From Pyronema omphalodes (taxonomy: Eukaryota > Ascomycota > Pezizomycetes > Pezizales > Pyronemataceae), in assembly GCA_024516155.1 (NCBI GenBank), contig JAJJXM010000022.1, positions 434,001 through 498,000 on the forward strand: DNA of 64,000 nucleotides, in the 5' to 3' direction. Under the pieces are notes generated by a model. It worked only from the letters and a program-made list of their open reading frames with translations. It searched no databases and was not told the DNA's origin. Below are positions 1 to 11,335 of the stretch, one piece after another. A program made the position numbers and the translations under genes. The number at the start of each line of letters is the position of its first letter. Positions within the stretch are counted from its first letter, which is position 1.

Positions 1-126
1 GCGGGGATAAGGGATAGCGCGTATCTAGACAGAATGAGCAATGAGAATGAGAATGAGAATGAGCAATGAGCAATGAGCAATGAGAATAGGAATGAGAATG
101 GGAATGAGAATGAGAATGCCACAACC

Positions 127-306
127 CACAACCCATAACCCATAACCCATAACCCATAACCCATAACCCATAACCCATAACCCATAACCCATAACCCATA
201 ACCCATAACCCATAACCCATAACCCATAACCCATAACCCATAACCCATAACCCATAACCCATAACCCATAACCCATAACCCATAACCCATAACCCATAAC
301 CCATAA
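127..306. repeat. (CCCATAA)n heptamer array
   Basis: About 25 nearly perfect head-to-tail copies of a 7-bp unit (TTATGGG on the other strand). It resembles, but is not, the common fungal telomere hexamer TTAGGG. A degenerate GAGAAT/GAGCAAT run precedes it from about 36. The open frame across it only reflects the unit length and is not a gene. Confidence 0.95.
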
Positions 307-570
307 GTTAAGTTATACAATAACTCTCATCCTCTCCCTTATATCCTCTAATCCGCATTATATCCTCCCCCTTATCCTCCCTTATCCTCCCTTATCCTAT
401 AATCCGCATTACAACAATTAACCCACCTTCAGCACAGCTTCAACCCACCCTCAACACAATAAAATCTCCAAATCTCCAAATCTCCAAATATCCCAACCCG
501 CCCCCTGCCCCAACCCGCCCCCCCCAACCCGCCCCCCCTATCAATGATCCTTGCGAAAGTTAGCTCACAG

Positions 571-841
571 AAACAGAAACAGAAACAGAAACAGAAACAG
601 AAACAGAAACATCAACATCAACATCAACATCAACATCAACATCAACATCAACAGAAACAGAAACAGAAACAGAAACAGAAACAGAAACAGAAACAGAAAC
701 AGAAACAGAAACAGAAACAGAAACAGAAACAGAAACAGAAACAGAAACAGAAACAGAAACAGAAACAGAAAACAGAAACAGAAACAGAAACAGAAACAGA
801 AACAGAAACAGAAACAGAAACAGAAACAGAAACAGAAACAG
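571..841. repeat. (CAGAAA)n / (CATCAA)n hexamer array
   Basis: About 45 hexamers. A CAGAAA run switches to about seven CATCAA units, returns to CAGAAA, and slips by one extra A near 769. The overlapping open frames on both strands are artefacts of the 6-bp period. Confidence 0.95.
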
Positions 842-945
842 ACTGTAGCAATTAGCAATTAGGAATATGATTAGCAATATGATTAGCAATATGATTATAG
901 GTCTCCGGTCTCAGGTCTCAGGTCTTATTGGTTCTATGAAGTCAT

Positions 946-1027
946 GCTGTGCTATGCTATGCTATGCTATGCTATGCTATGCTATGCTATGCTATGCTAT
1001 GCTATGTCATGCTATGCTATGCTATGA
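946..1027. repeat. (GCTAT)n pentamer array
   Basis: About 16 copies of a 5-bp unit, with one variant (TGTCATGC) near 1006-1013. Confidence 0.93.
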
Positions 1028-1036
1028 TAGGTATCT

Positions 1037-1110
1037 TTTGTATCTTTTGTAAGTTTTGTAAGTTTTGTAAGTTTTGTAAGTTTTGTAAGTTTTGTAAGTT
1101 TTGTAAGTTT
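1037..1110. repeat. (TTTTGTAAG)n 9-bp array
   Basis: About eight tandem 9-bp units. The TTTTG start is shared with the 9-bp array at 1184-1409, so the two may be related by drift of one unit. Confidence 0.93.
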
Positions 1111-1131
1111 TTAGTTTAGAATTCGCGATCT

Positions 1132-1165
1132 GGTGGTGGTGGTGGTGGTGGTGGTGGTGGTTGGT
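1132..1165. repeat. (GGT)n microsatellite
   Basis: About ten GGT triplets ending in two GGTT units, between the two 9-bp arrays. Confidence 0.9.
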
Positions 1166-1183
1166 TGGTTTAAATGAAGAATG

Positions 1184-1409
1184 TTTTTTTTTGGATGTTT
1201 TGGATGTTTTTTTTTGGATGTTTTGGATGTTTTGGATGTTTTGGATGTTTTGGATGTTTTGGATGTTTTGGATGTTTTGGATGTTTTGGATGTTTTGGAT
1301 GTTTTGGATGTTTTGGATGTTTTGGATGTTTTGGATGTTTTGGATGTTTTGGATGTTTTGGATGTTTTGGATGGTTTGGATGTTTTGGATGTTTTGGATG
1401 TTTTGGATG
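1184..1409. repeat. (TTTTGGATG)n 9-bp array
   Basis: About 24 tandem copies of a 9-bp unit, almost perfect apart from T-run expansions near the start and one GGATGG variant near 1370. Long open frames in several phases arise because 9 is divisible by 3. None has non-repeat flanking coding sequence. Confidence 0.95.
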
Positions 1410-2176
1410 ATATAACCATCCCATCCCTGGGGGTAAACGGTTTCTAAGGTTAGTTTCTACTTATGTGTATGTATGTTATGTGGTGTATGTAACAGGCATT
1501 TGGAGAGGGGGGGGTTCTTGTAAACTGTAAACAAAAATCTCCCAATATTTCTATTCATCTATTCAATTTGCCAACTGTTTTTTTTTTCATCTTTATCTGA
1601 TCATGGTGAATTTTCCTTATACATACTTCACCCTGGGCCTGGATATTCACATTGGTTTTATAAAATGGAGCGTGAGTACTGCAAGCTGGCTGCTGGCTGC
1701 TGATCAGATGGCGAATCAAATAAAAGGCTGCGACCTTATAAAGAAACTGGAGATCGGCTCAAGCATCAGTCCGTAAAGGGGTCAAGTAATATCCAATGGC
1801 AAGAGGTAGAGTTAGTATATATAATACCAAAAGCTTTCTGTGTACTGTAAGCATTTCGATATATCTCCACCTGTGGGAAATTAACAGACTTTCTGTAATC
1901 TACCCGTGCCGTAGAAGTTTTCCATTCGGACCATTCCTCAGAATCAATGTCAACAAATTCAAGTACAAAACAAGTATCCGCGCATCATGCAAACCTAGAA
2001 TCCCAACACAAACCAAAAGTAACCATTGAAACCGCCTCCACCAAATTCAATGCTAAAACAAATTGAATCATCCCTATCCACATCCGGTATTTCACACCAT
2101 CATAAGCCACCACCAGCCATCCAATCCCTCCACCCAAAACCATCCCGCATCACCACTCCAGGCAACTGCACTCACC
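1410..2176. other. Intergenic, no gene recognised
   Basis: Mixed AT-rich sequence between the repeat mosaic and the first gene. Short open frames are present but none has recognisable content. The last 150 bases are C/A-rich and probably form the leader of the gene that starts at 2177. Confidence 0.6.
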
Positions 2177-3162
2177 ATGTCCTCCACGCCCACCATAATC
2201 CGCCACTTCCCCGTCCTAACCCCACGTCTCTTCCACGCCCTCAGTATCACCCACCGTCTCCTCCGTCTCCTCCCCAGCCCATTCCCTCCACCAATCTTCC
2301 TCCAAGAAACCATCTCCACCCTCAACGAGCTTCTTCTATCTCTCTCCAACTTCTATTCAAAATCGACCTCCTCAATGATACGCTATAGTCAAGCCGATGA
2401 GCACTTACTAGACTGTATGATAGCGCTAGCTCAGGATATTGAGTATATTATATCCCTTATTAATCAGCTTGCGGGGTTTTATCAACAGGTGGGAGTATTG
2501 TCGCAGGAGCATATGCGTTATTATAAAGGAGGGAATAGAGGGTATAAACAGGGAGTTGGGAAAGATCCTCCCGCTCCGGCTCCGCCGATGGTGGCGGTCA
2601 AGCAGTTGTCATATACGCCGGATGTGCGGATGAGGAATTTGTTGTATAGTTTGGATTTGATGTCGGGGAAGTGGTTTCATATTGCAAGGGAGATGTTGTA
2701 AGTATACAAGCCTTCCTTACCCCTTTCACTTTCTTCCAACCCAGAATCCCCGAATCCTTAGTCTTGAATAATGACTACAAAAAGATCTTACTGCTAACAT
2801 TAGTCAATAGTCGATTTAAAACTCGTAACAAAGACACCGATATCCTGGTGACTAATGAAATCTGGAAACTGGATGCGAAGACTGAGATACCGAAAGAATA
2901 CTCAATTATCCGTAGACAAGAACCCAAAGATGGAAGAGATAGAAATGGTTGGATTGTTGTAGAAATTCCTCCTGGGAACTGGAGAAGACTCGCTGAGTCC
3001 CCTGCATTTTCGTCTCCCAAGTCTTCTGCATCCACCGAAACAGACACCATCAAACCAACACCCACATCCCCATTCCCATCTCAGCATATCCCGCCAACCC
3101 AATCTCAACTTCCAAACCAGACTCCCAATTCATTCCCTTCATCCAAACCAAAAGTCTATTGA
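2177..3162 (+). CDS. Hypothetical protein, two exons
   Basis: Exons 2177-2697 and 2811-3162 give 290 residues. The 113-bp intron has donor GTAAGT, branch CTGCTAAC at 2791-2798 and acceptor TAG at 2808-2810. It bridges two open frames that otherwise stop, and the earlier AG at 2803 would bring a stop into frame. I chose the ATG at 2177 because it sits in a good context (CTCACCATGT); an in-frame ATG at 2063 would add 38 low-complexity Pro/His-rich residues. The N-terminal 170 residues are predicted helical and leucine-rich, with a bulky Tyr/Asp-rich stretch. The C-terminal 60 residues are Ser/Pro/Thr-rich and probably disordered. No signal peptide or membrane segment is seen. I do not recognise the family. 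Confidence 0.6.
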
Positions 3163-4782
3163 TATCCCACAAAGCAAGACCCCCGTGCAATCAAGACTGC
3201 ACCACCGATGCCAACAATGCAACTTCAGCTATCCGAGGAATTTTTTCTTGGTGTTCCAGGGAGTAAATCGACGGGGGCAGGAACGGGAACGGGGATGGGG
3301 ATGAGAATCGGGATAGGGATCTTGAGGCGTGGTTATTAAAGTGCGGACTGTGAGGTGAGTTAGCAGTGTTGAAACGGAGATTTTAAAATGGAGGTTTCCG
3401 GGGTAAGAATGGAAATTAGGAAATATTAAGATAATGGTGAAGCTGCATCTATCGAGACTCTGATAACTGATAGAGATTTGACATGGGTTGAAAATTTCCA
3501 GGGCTTAAGGGAGTTGGGGTATTTGTGATCTGCTTTTGGAAGCTCATGAGGGTGTGAAATGTGAATTCTGTGGGAAATGTTAGGAACTTTAGAAAGTCAG
3601 TCTCGATAAAATCTCTATCCAGACTTTTACCGCTCATTTTTCGAAGTTGGTTCATCGTCTGTGCATATTCCCATGAATCTCGTGATTCCGAAGAGAACCC
3701 TACTTCTTATGGCCTATTTTTTGTCCATCATGTTTGCTCCGGCTATAGCAACACAGATATGTAGTTTAAAATGGTGATGGCGACGATACCTCTTTTTTTT
3801 GCTTTCCGGAATATCTGCCTGAATAAGGTCCCACCACGTCTGAATGAACATGAACTGACGGATTTTGATATTCCTCGAGGGAAAACTGACTTACAGTTAG
3901 GATAATCTCTACCACATGTGAACTAGTCGGCAGAGTTGTTGATTGGTAACACCAGGTTACCACTATTTGTCTCATATTTCAAAACAACGAGGGATACCAT
4001 GTGGAAGATCCGTGACTGTTTGGGGCTCATGGGCTGTTGGGATCCATTGTAGGTGATTGAAAAGAGTTATGATGACTGGTATTGAATAGACGTCTCCTTC
4101 CAAGTGGGGTTTATATTGATTGGAAATCATACAGTATAGTTCTGCTTGGTTGGAAGTTCAAGGGAGACCAATTTGGCGGGGTAATATTTGCTGTATACTA
4201 GAGTACAATCAGTGTCGCATTCTTGCATGACTGGTTTGTGATCTACATGGTCAAAGTCACATTAGTTACTCTCTGAACCGTAACTTAACATCACGAAGAT
4301 AGATATGAAAGGTCAGTACTTGCTTGAGGTGGAGGTAGATGGAATCTAGTGGGTGATTTGATATGATGGTGGGCGATGCTATTCTTTGCGTCCTCCATAG
4401 CCCTTGTGAAGCCCAGGTCTTGGCATTGCGAGCTTACAAGCTCCCACGTATCACTACAGATAAGACTGAAACGCCAGGATCAATAAAATTGAATTGAAAA
4501 ATATTTACTCCTGTGTGAATAAAGCAGTCATTAATCCTTCAAATAAGTATCGGAAATAAAACTCCGTTGACGTCATCACAACCATACTCATCTATTACAT
4601 ACCCTCTTTCAGTCTAGCCGGCTTAACGCTTGGCGCGTCGCTCCCTGCGCATGACGGATTCCTGCCTCTGTGCGCGTTGCCGTGGCAGCAGCTTTCGGGG
4701 AGCTGTGCGATGATGCGTTTCCGTTGCCACGCCTTCTCTTAGTTTCGCGTTTCCCCTCACCATCTCCTCATCACCATTCAAG
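3163..4782. other. Intergenic, no gene recognised
   Basis: About 1.6 kb between the unknown gene and 6-phosphogluconolactonase. It has only short open frames, none with family-like content or splice signals that extend them. The last 150 bases should hold the promoter and leader of the lactonase gene. Confidence 0.55.
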
Positions 4783-5547
4783 ATGTCCAAGCAACCAATT
4801 CTCCACAGCTTCGCCAGCACTGAGGACCTCAAGGCCTCCCTTTCTACCTACATTGTCTCCGCCCAGAACACCGCCCTCGCAAAGCACCATGTTTTCCGCG
4901 TTGCAGTCTCCGGAGGTTCCTTGCCAGCTATGTTGAGCGACCTCCTCAACAACCCTGAGATCAAATGGGATAAATGGGAGATCTTCTTTGCCGATGAACG
5001 TATTGTTCCTCTTGACCATGAGGATTCCAACTACGGACTTCTCAAGAACGTTCTCCTCAACAAAATCCAGGGAACCCAGCCTGTCGTCCACACTATCAAC
5101 GCCGACTTGGAGCCCTCGGAATGCGCAGAGGACTACCAGGATATCCTGATCAAGTCTTTCGCCGCTGGAGATTCTGTCAAGTTCCCTGTCTTTGACCTTA
5201 TCCTCCTCGGAATGGGTCCTGATGGTCACACCTGCTCCCTCTTCCCCGGCCACGAGCTCTTGAGGGAAGAGTACGCCTGGGTCGCCTCAATTGAGGACTC
5301 GCCTAAGCCCCCACCTAAGCGCATTACCCTCACCCTCCCCGTCGTCAACCACGCTAGCAAGATTGCCTTTGTCGGTACTGGAGCTTCCAAGAACGAGGTT
5401 TTGAAGAAGGTCTTTGGATCGGATACTGAGGTTCTACCGGTTGGGTTGGTTAACATGGGTGGAGGAGACAGGGTCACCTGGTTCTGTGATGTGGCTGCGA
5501 CTGAGGGTGTTCCTGGTTTCCCCCAGCGTAAGGGATCTAAGGCATAG
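4783..5547 (+). CDS. SOL3: 6-phosphogluconolactonase
   Basis: This intronless frame encodes 254 residues, the normal length for fungal 6-phosphogluconolactonase. The enzyme hydrolyses 6-phospho-gluconolactone to 6-phosphogluconate, the second step of the oxidative pentose phosphate pathway, in the cytosol. Family motifs are in order: SGGSLP at residues 43-48 (phosphate/sugar binding), FFADERIVP near 68-76, DHEDSNYG near 78-85, and GMGPDGHTCSLFPGH at 143-157, which carries the conserved His and Gly/Asp residues. The ATG follows CATTCAAG and begins a typical MSKQP start. No targeting signal is seen. The gene stands alone with intergenic DNA on both sides. Symbol given by analogy with yeast SOL3/SOL4; assignment to one paralogue is not possible. 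Confidence 0.95.
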   Translation: MSKQPILHSFASTEDLKASLSTYIVSAQNTALAKHHVFRVAVSGGSLPAMLSDLLNNPEIKWDKWEIFFADERIVPLDHEDSNYGLLKNVLLNKIQGTQPVVHTINADLEPSECAEDYQDILIKSFAAGDSVKFPVFDLILLGMGPDGHTCSLFPGHELLREEYAWVASIEDSPKPPPKRITLTLPVVNHASKIAFVGTGASKNEVLKKVFGSDTEVLPVGLVNMGGGDRVTWFCDVAATEGVPGFPQRKGSKA

Positions 5548-6118
5548 GCAGTGGTGGTTAGCGACGTGTTTTGAGCAGTGGGGTGGGGTTGAGGGGATTC
5601 GGAGAGTGTAATGAAAAGAGCTGGGGAAATGGGGTTAGGGATGGAAAAATGGGACTGGAAAGACAAAATGGTAGATGTTCATGTATGACGACGAATGGAA
5701 TTGGACAGTAGATTTGTACGAACTTAAGGAACTTAACGAATGAAATGATGATGTTCACACGCGCAACGGAGAGTCAGAGACAGTCGTATATGTACTGTAG
5801 TGATGTTACGATCTACATTGCTGATCAAGGAAATCGCCAACCTAAAGTCTCACTCAACTGAAACATCGCCCAATCGGAGAACTCCATCACTACATACAGA
5901 GCCGGAAGAATAAATAAATTGCTTCGACATCCCGAAACGGTTCCTGCATTTCGGGTAAGCAATGACTGGTTTTCTGAAAGCTGACCCCGCGTCAACGAAA
6001 GCCTTGGCCATTTTGCGTTAACTCTGCAGCATAGAGCACTCCATTACTCCTCCTTCAATCCACTATCCATCTCCATATTTCAACAATCTCTTCGAAGTTA
6101 AACAGTTTCTCAACAATC
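5548..6118. other. Intergenic, no gene recognised
   Basis: 3' flank of the lactonase gene. The first 100 bases are G/T-rich (likely 3' UTR), followed by unique AT-rich sequence with nothing recognisable. Confidence 0.5.
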
Positions 6119-6492
6119 ATGAGACAGCTTCTTGTTACCGGTTCTCTTTTCAGTTTACTGCTTTTATCCTTAATTATCATTTCAACTAGCCTGTGACGGA
6201 ACTTATGTAATACACCGACGGATCCGGTGCATGCAGACAATACAATGCAGGTCCTTATAGCCCACAGGTATCCATAGACTCCCCTCTTTTCTCGGCCCTC
6301 ACTTATTCAACTAAATCAAATCACTTCTTCTAGGCTTCTTTGTACCCATTACCGATATCTTCCATCCAATGCTGGGATATAAAACACACCACCTCGTCTT
6401 CCACCTTTCTGTATGGCTTTAATGAGCTCAGAAAAGTGTACAGTCAACAACAACATCCTGCTACTCGAAGAAGTCTATCAAAGGAGTCTTGA
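6119..6492 (+). pseudogene. Relic of a small secreted protein
   Basis: An ATG at 6119 opens 25 codons (MRQLL then a Leu/Ile-rich core, ending STSL) that look like a signal peptide but run into TGA at 6194. Just downstream, other frames read CDGTYV and then YTDGSGACRQYNAGPYSPQ. A plausible intron follows (donor GTATCC at about 6268, acceptor CTTCTAG near 6334). The frame then continues ASLYPLPISSIQCWDIKH and on to a TGA near 6490. Two single-base shifts would be needed to join the pieces, so I call it a decayed gene. It could instead be a chance arrangement. No family is recognised. Confidence 0.3.
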
Positions 6493-8084
6493 ACTGAATC
6501 TTATAATGTCTTTGATTGTGGTATTTAACTAAAGTCTTCTTCCTTTACCAATCATAGCGTGGTTTATTGAAAGCATTCTAGATTATGATAACCTCTACAA
6601 GGGATAAGCGTGTCTATCTTCATCTTCATCATTGGGAATGCTCGCTTTGGCAACCGATTTCAAGATCGAAAGCATGTTCAAAAGTTTTTTTAGGCGTGAT
6701 TTTCAAGCGTTTAGAAACATTTCCCGAGTGAGGCTAACATTTAGATAATTGACAAATAAGGACTACATAGCCATGCCATATTGAAGCAACATTCGATCCA
6801 CTTTACAAACCACTTGATTGAAATTCACATAATTAGCCATTTCATTACTAACGATTTTTTTGTTAGATGCCACCAGTATCAGTGCTCCCCTTCACCACTC
6901 AGTCCGCTGCCGTCGTCACCTCCACTCCCACTGCCGGCCCTTCGGCCCCCTGCCTTTCACCCCCCCCCCCCCCCCTGCCCAGCTCTCTAGACTTTCACCG
7001 CTACGTGTGGAATACTGTATCGTCCCATGGCTGCTGCACAACCACCGGCTTTTACAACCTGGTGCCCTATCCCTGTACCAGCGGCTGAATTCACTACTGT
7101 AAGGTCAAGGGATGGAAGATGATACCGACAGTAAGTGTATACTGCTAGTGTTATAATGAATGAGGAACCATTATAGGAGGTTTTAGAGATTTCTTGCAGC
7201 GCTTTATGGTGTTTTAAGGTTGTTGGTTTATTGAGGATGGTTACTATTTACAGAAAAATCAAGAGAAACAGATAAAATGTCTTTGATTATGTATTCCTTG
7301 GAGTTATCGTAAATGTCATAGGGATATCGCCTCACAAGACTCTTAGCATTCCCTATATTCGCCGATTTTGAGTATTGCATCTAAGATTGCGGCTAATCCG
7401 AAGCAGCTGCCGAAATACCACAATTTGAGAGTACATAGAGCTTCGAGGATGCAGCGGCAGCGGCAGCGGAAGCTGCGTGATGTGAGATACTATGAAAACC
7501 CTACGAATATACTTCTATGGTCATGTACTGTTTCCTCTAGCGCTCGGCATAAACACTTGCACTAAGGTTTATTGGGTATCGCGTCTAGTTTCGGCGAACT
7601 CGTAAGCAGGCGGCTAATTTCTCAGGCCCGGCCCGCCCTATCCGCGCCGCAACTCGAGACACCGCGCTTATGTTGCATCATCGAGAACTTTCTGAATAAA
7701 ATACCTAATTCAATCTTAAGTCAATGCTTTTCGATGATAATTTTACAGGAGCTGAACTCATAAAAGTTAAATGCTGGAATTTCGCGGGAGTGACAGTAAA
7801 AGAGGTTATTCTCGAATTATTGGCCGTTTCCTAGCCTATGTAGTTGCCTGGTGATGGTTTATGATACGTGCGTCAAACATCACGTCCTTCTCCACCGCCA
7901 TCCCGCCAATGCGGCGAATAATTACTTAGACTGCGGAAAAGATTATCCCTGCTACCTACCGGGGAATAGAAAAAGGCCACAACAATCCTCTCTCGTCTCA
8001 TCATCGCGAAATCTACCGGTTCCATTTCCACTTGCACTTTTAAAGTTCCCCGAAACGAAGGGACAATTTTGCTCACCATCTACG
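6493..8084. other. Intergenic / upstream of transporter
   Basis: No supported gene. A Pro/Cys-coding patch at 6867-7088 (spanning a C-run at 6961-6974) has two overlapping frames but no start, splice or family support. An open frame runs from 7851 into the transporter gene, but its first 78 codons lack family features, so I treat 7851-8084 as leader. Confidence 0.45.
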
Positions 8085-10546
8085 ATGCTCTCCAAAGCCG
8101 GAAAAATGGATACAACCACTGATGATAATGACATAATTCACGATAAAGCGTCAGTCATGAAGACAGGCGGAAAAGATTTAGAAACAATTGCTCGAAATGT
8201 AGCTCAGGATACGGGACCGGTAATCGAGACCGGCGGAACTAATTCACACGTCGACAACACTAACACTGTTGGGAGAAAGGAGCCAGAACCCGGAACTAAT
8301 GCAAAGGTTACGACTGATTTTATCGAGGAAGATACTGGAGGGAAGGACCCGGTAATTGTGTCTGCCGAAGAAGACAAAACAGCCATGACTGCCCAGCACC
8401 CTGTTGGGCATGGAAATATCACCACAGTATCCACCGGAGAACAGAATGTCGTCCCAGATGTGGCCTCATCATCTGAAGACAAGGAAGACGAGCCTACGGC
8501 AGAAGAGCTCCGGACGCTTCCTCGTGTCCCAGGAAGGTCGAAATTTGTAAGCTGGACGATAGCTTTCATGGAGATGTGTGAGCGTATTTCATTCTGCGGA
8601 CAAATAGCGGTGTTCCAGAACTTCATACAACGAGGATTGCCCGAAGGATCGCCAAATGGAGTAGGAAGGGGTAATATTGCGAGTGGAGCCCTGGGATTGG
8701 GACAGCGCACGGCAACATCCATTAGCAATTGTAAGTGCCGTAGCTGCCTGGGATAAGATACAGGAAGGGTATTTCTTTTGTTTAGAAAGATGGCTGACAC
8801 AGTGATAGTTGATGTATTTCTTGTTTACGCGATGCCACTGATGGGAGGGTACCTAGCGGATACTCGGTGGGGACGATACAAGACGATTCTCATCGCCATC
8901 TTTGTGTATTTATTCGGCAATGCGATCTTAATTGTCGCAGCGTCGCCACCGCTACTAGAAATGCCCAGAGCATCTCTCGCGTTGTTAATCATTGCAATAA
9001 TAGTGCAGGCGATGGGGACAGGGAGCATTAAGGCTTGCACTGGGTAAGATCCTTATGTCACCGATCACTCGTATGCAACTGCTAACACTATTATTCAAGA
9101 ACATTCTTGACGGAACAGTCCATCGATGATAGACCCAAGATAGCAAGCAGAAATGGAGAGCGCGTAATAATCGACCATGAATTGACAGTTGCAAGGACTT
9201 ATCAGTACCTTTACCTGATGCTGAACATCGGAGCTGCCGGCGGCTCACTCGCAATGGTATATGGTATGTAAAACACATAAATATCTCTGGTACTCGGGCT
9301 GGCATCTAAAGAAAAGTCTAGCGGAACAGACATACGGTTTCTTTGCAGCTTTTACGATTCCGTTTGGCTGTTTTTGCATCTGCCCATTTATCATGTGGTG
9401 GGGCCGAAAAACATATGTCCGAGTTGCGCCTAATGGGAGTGTGCTTGTAACGGCCTGGCGCGCAACAAGATTGGCAATGGAAGGTCATTGGTCTTGGAAC
9501 CCTATTGAAACGTACGTATACACAGTTGTGTCTTGGTCTTTACTTCTGTTGTATCATAGTGTCTGACTGTGACAGTTGCCGCAAACTCCAAGACCAACAC
9601 ATTTGGGAGGCCGCGAAGCCCAGCACCATGCCTTTTCCCGAAGCCATACCCGAGTGGATGAACTATCAAGACAAGTGGATTGATGAGTTGCGGGTTGGGA
9701 TCAAGGCATGCCCCGTCTTTATTTTTTTCTCCGTTCTATGTAAGCTGTGGTTTATATTCTGTTGATTGGTGCTCCGACTGACACAATCACCCAGCGCTCG
9801 GTACCAGTCAAATGCACCACAATTTGACCAGTCAAGCTGCAACCATGAAAACTCACGGTACTTTTAAGCACACACCTTTATATCAGTCGTCTCTGAGATA
9901 CTAATGATTTCCAGGTCTCCCCAATGACTTTTACACTAACATCAACCCCATCGTTCTCATCGCCACTATTCCGTTGCTAGACCAGGTCGTCTACCCGCAA
10001 CTCCGAAAATGGAAGATTAACTTTTCTCCACTCCGTCGTATATTTTGCGGGTTCTTCTTAGCAACCCTGGCACTGATCTGGTGTGCCGTTGTCCAAAAGA
10101 AAATCTACGATCTTTCACCGTGCGGAAATCACCCCAACGAATGTTCATCAGATCAGTATGCGCCGATATCAGCGTTTTGGCAATCCGGGCCTCTTGCTTT
10201 AATTGCGTTTGCCGAGATTCTTTCCGTTACTACAGGAATGGAATATTGCTTCAACAATGCACCTCAGAACATGAGGAGTATAGCTTATTCTCTGTTCTTA
10301 ATGATGACGGCTTTTGCATCACTCCTTGCGCAAGCTTTCATCCCATTATCTGATGATCCAAGACTAATTAACAATTACTCTGTGGTTTCCGGAATTCTGG
10401 GCATCAACACGATCGTCTTCGGGTGCTGTTATTATAAACGGGACAAGGAGGAGAGGTCGGCTGCTAAGAAGACTAAGGAGGAAACAGAAGAGATTGAATT
10501 ATCAGATATGGTTGTCATGGGGGCGGATGAAGAGTGGGAAGGGTAG
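8085..10546 (+). CDS. PTR2: POT/PTR2 family peptide transporter, seven exons
   Basis: Proton-coupled di/tripeptide importer of the plasma membrane. Exons 8085-8730, 8809-9043, 9100-9263, 9322-9511, 9576-9739, 9795-9857 and 9915-10546 join in frame to 697 residues. The introns are 55-78 bp. The first acceptor is at 8808, because the nearer AGs bring stops. Family marks include ELRTLPRVPG before TM1, AFMEMCERISF with the ExxER-like helix 1, LGLGQRTAT, the PTR signature GGYLADTRWGRYKT, then MVYAEQTYGFF, GIKACPVFIF, LTSQAATM and GLPNDF, and a long C-terminal membrane half. About 140 N-terminal residues are hydrophilic and acidic and contain three imperfect TGG(K/T)(D/N) motifs, longer than in yeast Ptr2. 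The tail is Lys/Glu-rich. The in-frame ATG at 8106 (AAAAATGGAT context) is an alternative start. Confidence 0.93.
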
Positions 10547-10592
10547 AAGTCCCGTCAAAGATCCGTCGTGGACGATAGGCCAAAAAAAATAT

Positions 10593-10643
10593 GATGCAAT
10601 AGTCAAGACGGCCTGGCATGTTGGACGCCAGGTTTTCTGCATC
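10593..10643 (+). other. Conserved hairpin in the likely PTR2 3' UTR
   Basis: Outer arms GATGCA (10593-10598) and TGCATC (10638-10643). An inner 8-pair stem pairs 10610-10617 (GGCCTGGC) with 10627-10634 (GCCAGGTT, two G-U pairs) around the 9-nt loop ATGTTGGAC. It starts 47 bases after the stop codon. The same fold is kept at 11286-11335, with a compensatory pair change. A role as an RNA element is inferred. Confidence 0.55.
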
Positions 10644-11285
10644 AACTATTAATGTCCAACAATGTTATGAGTAGTCTTTTTTGGTGTAATAACAGATGTT
10701 ACGTCAGTTTATAATTTAGTCTTGTGTCGGGACGTTTTTACGTCCCTGATAACGTTTACATTTTGTTTTGGGTTATTGCTTGGTAATTAATAAAGGTTGT
10801 AGAGTTTTTTTTCTTTTAAATTTCATTGCAGTGGAAAAATCAATACTGTAAAAGTCGAGGCTGTAAAAAAGGCTACGATACGGGAGTAAAGCAACAGCCA
10901 TTCTTACAGCAAACAAGATTACTCATAACTTTCTCAGAAACCAACAACTGATACCCAAATCTGGCTTCCAGCATACTCGCCCCTCTGAACTGTTACCCCA
11001 TATTTCTTTTTCACCTCATCGCTCGTGACACATCATTAAAAGGTCTTTTATCTCTCCCAGCTCCATATCCACACCATTGACTTCTATCCCCGCTTCTTCA
11101 ATCATCTTTCTTACCTCCTAGAAGAACACCTGTCGTGCTTATTCTGCCTTTGAAATAAAAACTCGGTGGAAATAGTCCTGCTGCCTAAGCGTCTGGAAAA
11201 ACTACATGTGTATGATTTTTTAGGACTGGGAAGGTTATAAGTCCCATCAAAGATCCGTCGTGGGCGATCAAACAAAAAAAAATAT

Positions 11286-11335
11286 GATGCAATAGTCAAG
11301 ACGACTCGGCATATTGGACGCCGGGTCTTTGCATC
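11286..11335 (+). other. Second copy of the hairpin
   Basis: Outer arms GATGCA (11286-11291) and TGCATC (11330-11335). The inner stem pairs 11303-11310 (GACTCGGC) with 11320-11327 (GCCGGGTC, one G-U pair) around loop ATATTGGAC. Compared with the first copy, stem position 5 is C-G instead of U-A. Confidence 0.55.

Noticed and set aside
25..297. Repeated MGYGLWV frame on the minus strand
   Set aside because: A direct product of the 7-bp repeat; not a protein gene.
1..306. A true telomere at the left edge
   Set aside because: The unit is CCCATAA, not CCCTAA, and non-telomeric sequence lies outside it at 1-120. It can only be called telomere-like.
127..306. A CRISPR array, because of regular repeats
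   Set aside because: There are no unique spacers; the units are directly tandem, and the context is a fungal nuclear genome.
8786..8808. Acceptor TTTAG at 8781-8785 for the first transporter intron
   Set aside because: It would create a TAA codon at the junction. The acceptor at 8807-8808 restores the family sequence FDVFLVYAMPLMGGYLAD.
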